Positions 5,350 to 6,561 of a DNA stretch of 6,561 nucleotides are shown piece by piece (the first letter of the stretch is position 1; each line of letters begins with the position of its first letter). The DNA lies in assembly GCA_016199405.1 (NCBI GenBank), contig JACQGS010000028.1, positions 1-6,561 on the forward strand, given 5' to 3'. A program made the translations under genes and the position numbers. Under the pieces are notes generated by a model, which worked only from the letters and a program-made list of their open reading frames with translations, was not told where the DNA came from and did not search any database. This DNA comes from Chloroflexota bacterium. Lineage in GTDB: Bacteria > Chloroflexota > Anaerolineae > UBA4142.

Positions 5350-6165
5350 ATGACAGAACGAGACGATCAAGTCCAACTTGTAGTGGATGACATTCAGATT
5401 GCCTTTGGCGGTGTCGCCGCGCTCAAAGATGTTGGTTTCAAGGTTCGCCAAGGCGAGATTTTTTCGATCATCGGACCAAATGGCGCAGGCAAAACCGTTA
5501 CCCTCAACTGCATCAACGGTCTGTATCGCCCCTCGCGCGGCAGTATCCTCTTTGAAGGCAAGACCATTACCCACCTTCGTCCGTACGAGCGCGCCGCGCT
5601 CGGCATCGCGCGCACGTTCCAGAAGATCGAACTCTTCTCTGGAATGACTGTGCTCGATAACATCCGGCTCGGGCGGCACCTCCACCTCCGAACGAATCTG
5701 CTGAGCGCCGGCATCTATCTGGGGCCAGCCGCGCGCGAAGAAATCGAGAACCGCGATTTCATCGAGCGCGAGATCATTGATCTCTTGGAGATCGAGCACA
5801 TTCGCCACAAGATTGTCGGGATGCTGCCGTACGGTTTGCAAAAACGCGTTGAACTCGCGCGCGCGCTCGCGCTGCAACCCAAACTGATTCTGCTCGATGA
5901 GCCGATGGCGGGGTTGAACCTCGAAGAGGTTGAGGATATGGCGCGGTTCATTCTCGACATCAACGAGGAAAAGAAATGGCAGGTGACCTGTCTGTTGATC
6001 GAGCATGATATGGGCGTCGTGATGGACATCTCGGATCGCGTCGCGGTCTTGAACTACGGCGAGAAGATCGCCGAAGGCACGCCCGAGGAAATCCAAAAGA
6101 ATCAAGCCGTGCACGACGCGTATCTCGGTGAAACGGAGGAGGAGTTGTATGTCACGCGACGGTGA
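5350..6165 (+). CDS. livG: Branched-chain amino acid-type ABC transporter ATP-binding protein (LivG family)
   Basis: 271 residues with every ABC ATPase motif: A-loop region around F19, Walker A GPNGAGKT (42-49), Q-loop RTFQ (Q91), signature LPYGLQKR (159-166), Walker B LILLDEP (179-185, E184 catalytic), and H-loop EHDM (H219). LPYGLQKR instead of LSGGQ, the long insert before it (about residues 105-150) and the ending DRVAVLNYGEKIAEGTPEEI are typical of LivG. As a cytoplasmic subunit it would power a LivH/LivM membrane pair. Those subunits, LivF and the binding protein are not in the window and could lie to the right. The substrate cannot be read from this subunit: branched-chain amino acids are the family default, but the next gene is an acyl-CoA synthetase, so a carboxylic acid or lipid-like substrate is possible. 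The start has an adjacent GGTGAGG. Codon use is less GCG-dominated than in mtaB, with more CTC, ATC and GAG. Confidence 0.93.
   Translation: MTERDDQVQLVVDDIQIAFGGVAALKDVGFKVRQGEIFSIIGPNGAGKTVTLNCINGLYRPSRGSILFEGKTITHLRPYERAALGIARTFQKIELFSGMTVLDNIRLGRHLHLRTNLLSAGIYLGPAAREEIENRDFIEREIIDLLEIEHIRHKIVGMLPYGLQKRVELARALALQPKLILLDEPMAGLNLEEVEDMARFILDINEEKKWQVTCLLIEHDMGVVMDISDRVAVLNYGEKIAEGTPEEIQKNQAVHDAYLGETEEELYVTRR
6135..6144 (+). promoter_or_regulatory. Strong ribosome-binding site for the acyl-CoA synthetase, inside livG
   Basis: GGAGGAGGAG ends 4 nt before the ATG at 6149 (6 nt if the core is taken as the GGAGG ending at 6142). It lies within the last codons of livG and fixes the downstream start. 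Confidence 0.8.
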
Positions 6166-6561
6166 ATCCACTCCGGCGGTTATTCAGGTCACGCCCGACC
6201 TTTCCATCCCCAAGGTGTTCGTCCAAGCGGCGCGCAAGTTCGGGAACAAAGTGGCGATGCGCGAAAAGGAATTCGGCATCTGGCGTCCGATTACGTGGAC
6301 CGAATACCTCGACCAAGTCCGCAAGATCGCGCTGGGACTTTACGCGCTCGGCATTCGTAAGGACGATAAGATCGCGCTGATCGGCGACAATCGTCCCGAA
6401 GGATTGATGGCGGAAATGGGCGCGCTGGCGGCGGGCGGCGCGGCGGTGTGGTTGTATCAGGAATCGTTGATTGACGAAGTGCAGTACATTGTCAACCACT
6501 CGGATGCGCGCCTGCTGTTCTGCGAAGGGCAGGAAGAAGTAGACAAAGCGCTCGCGATTCA
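6149..6561 (+). CDS. AMP-dependent (long-chain fatty-acid) acyl-CoA synthetase, N-terminal 137 residues, cut by window edge
   Basis: The frame is open to the window end. After a short leader come IPKVFVQAARKFGNKVAMRE, WRPITWTEYLDQVRKIALGL, DDKIALIGDNRPEGLMAEMG and a segment ending VQYIVNHSDARLLFCEG. This order is the N-terminal domain of AMP-binding enzymes of the long-chain acyl-CoA synthetase type (FadD15/FAA1-like), which adenylate a carboxylate with ATP and transfer it to CoA. The P-loop-like adenylation motif and the C-terminal lid lie beyond the window, so chain length or substrate cannot be told. The start overlaps the livG stop by 17 nt in another frame and has a strong Shine-Dalgarno, so it is translationally coupled to livG and in the same operon. 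The pairing suggests import followed by CoA activation. No signal peptide is seen. Confidence 0.9.
   Translation, partial: MSRDGESTPAVIQVTPDLSIPKVFVQAARKFGNKVAMREKEFGIWRPITWTEYLDQVRKIALGLYALGIRKDDKIALIGDNRPEGLMAEMGALAAGGAAVWLYQESLIDEVQYIVNHSDARLLFCEGQEEVDKALAI

Noticed and set aside
5332..6171. 279-codon open frame antisense to livG
   Set aside because: It mirrors the livG codons in a GC-rich gene, and the sense strand has all ABC motifs, a promoter and a ribosome-binding site.

Overview
The window holds five protein-coding genes in two divergent blocks. Two genes read leftward: a GH57 alpha-glucan branching-enzyme-like protein, cut by the left edge, and a TIR-NB-ARC-TPR protein. Three read rightward: the tRNA methylthiotransferase MtaB, a LivG-type ABC ATPase, and an AMP-dependent acyl-CoA synthetase cut by the right edge. 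Codon use is rich in GCG, CGC and CGCGCG runs. The GH57 enzyme, the style of TIR-STAND protein and the dispersed GTCATTGCGAG.../...CTGAGCGAAGCGAAGGA repeats fit an uncultured bacterium such as a Chloroflexota (Anaerolineae-like) lineage. This is an inference from family resemblance; no marker gene in the window fixes the taxon.

Layout. 1-905 (-): N-terminal 301 residues of the GH57 enzyme. 906-1262: a gene-free stretch filled by heptamer-phased repeats (917-971), a 166-bp MITE-like element (971-1136) and nested inverted repeats that run into the 3' end of the next gene. 1263-3701 (-): an 812-residue TIR-NB-ARC-TPR protein resembling NLR-type innate immune receptors; its C-terminal TPRs come from a 126-bp tandem repeat. 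3702-3897: a divergent intergenic region with a strong promoter for each neighbour and a 104-bp palindromic element between them. 3898-5235 (+): mtaB. 5236-5349: intergenic, with a strong promoter. 5350-6165 (+): livG-like ATPase, overlapping by 17 nt the acyl-CoA synthetase that starts at 6149, so these two are translationally coupled.

The genes do not form one pathway. GH57 (glycogen or glucan metabolism) and MtaB (ms2t6A37 in tRNA) look like housekeeping genes, livG plus the synthetase looks like the start of an uptake/activation operon, and the TIR-NB-ARC-TPR gene is a stand-alone candidate defence gene.

The most distinctive feature is the density of short repeats inside reading frames. 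In-frame repeat-derived segments interrupt GH57 (577-606), the NB-ARC domain (2578-2693) and mtaB twice (4265-4313 and 5050-5119). Several repeats have a strict 7-nt period, which is not a codon multiple. A second feature is that the two divergent genes share an identical 13-bp start region and both have their ATG exactly 8 nt after the -10 box, suggesting leaderless mRNAs.
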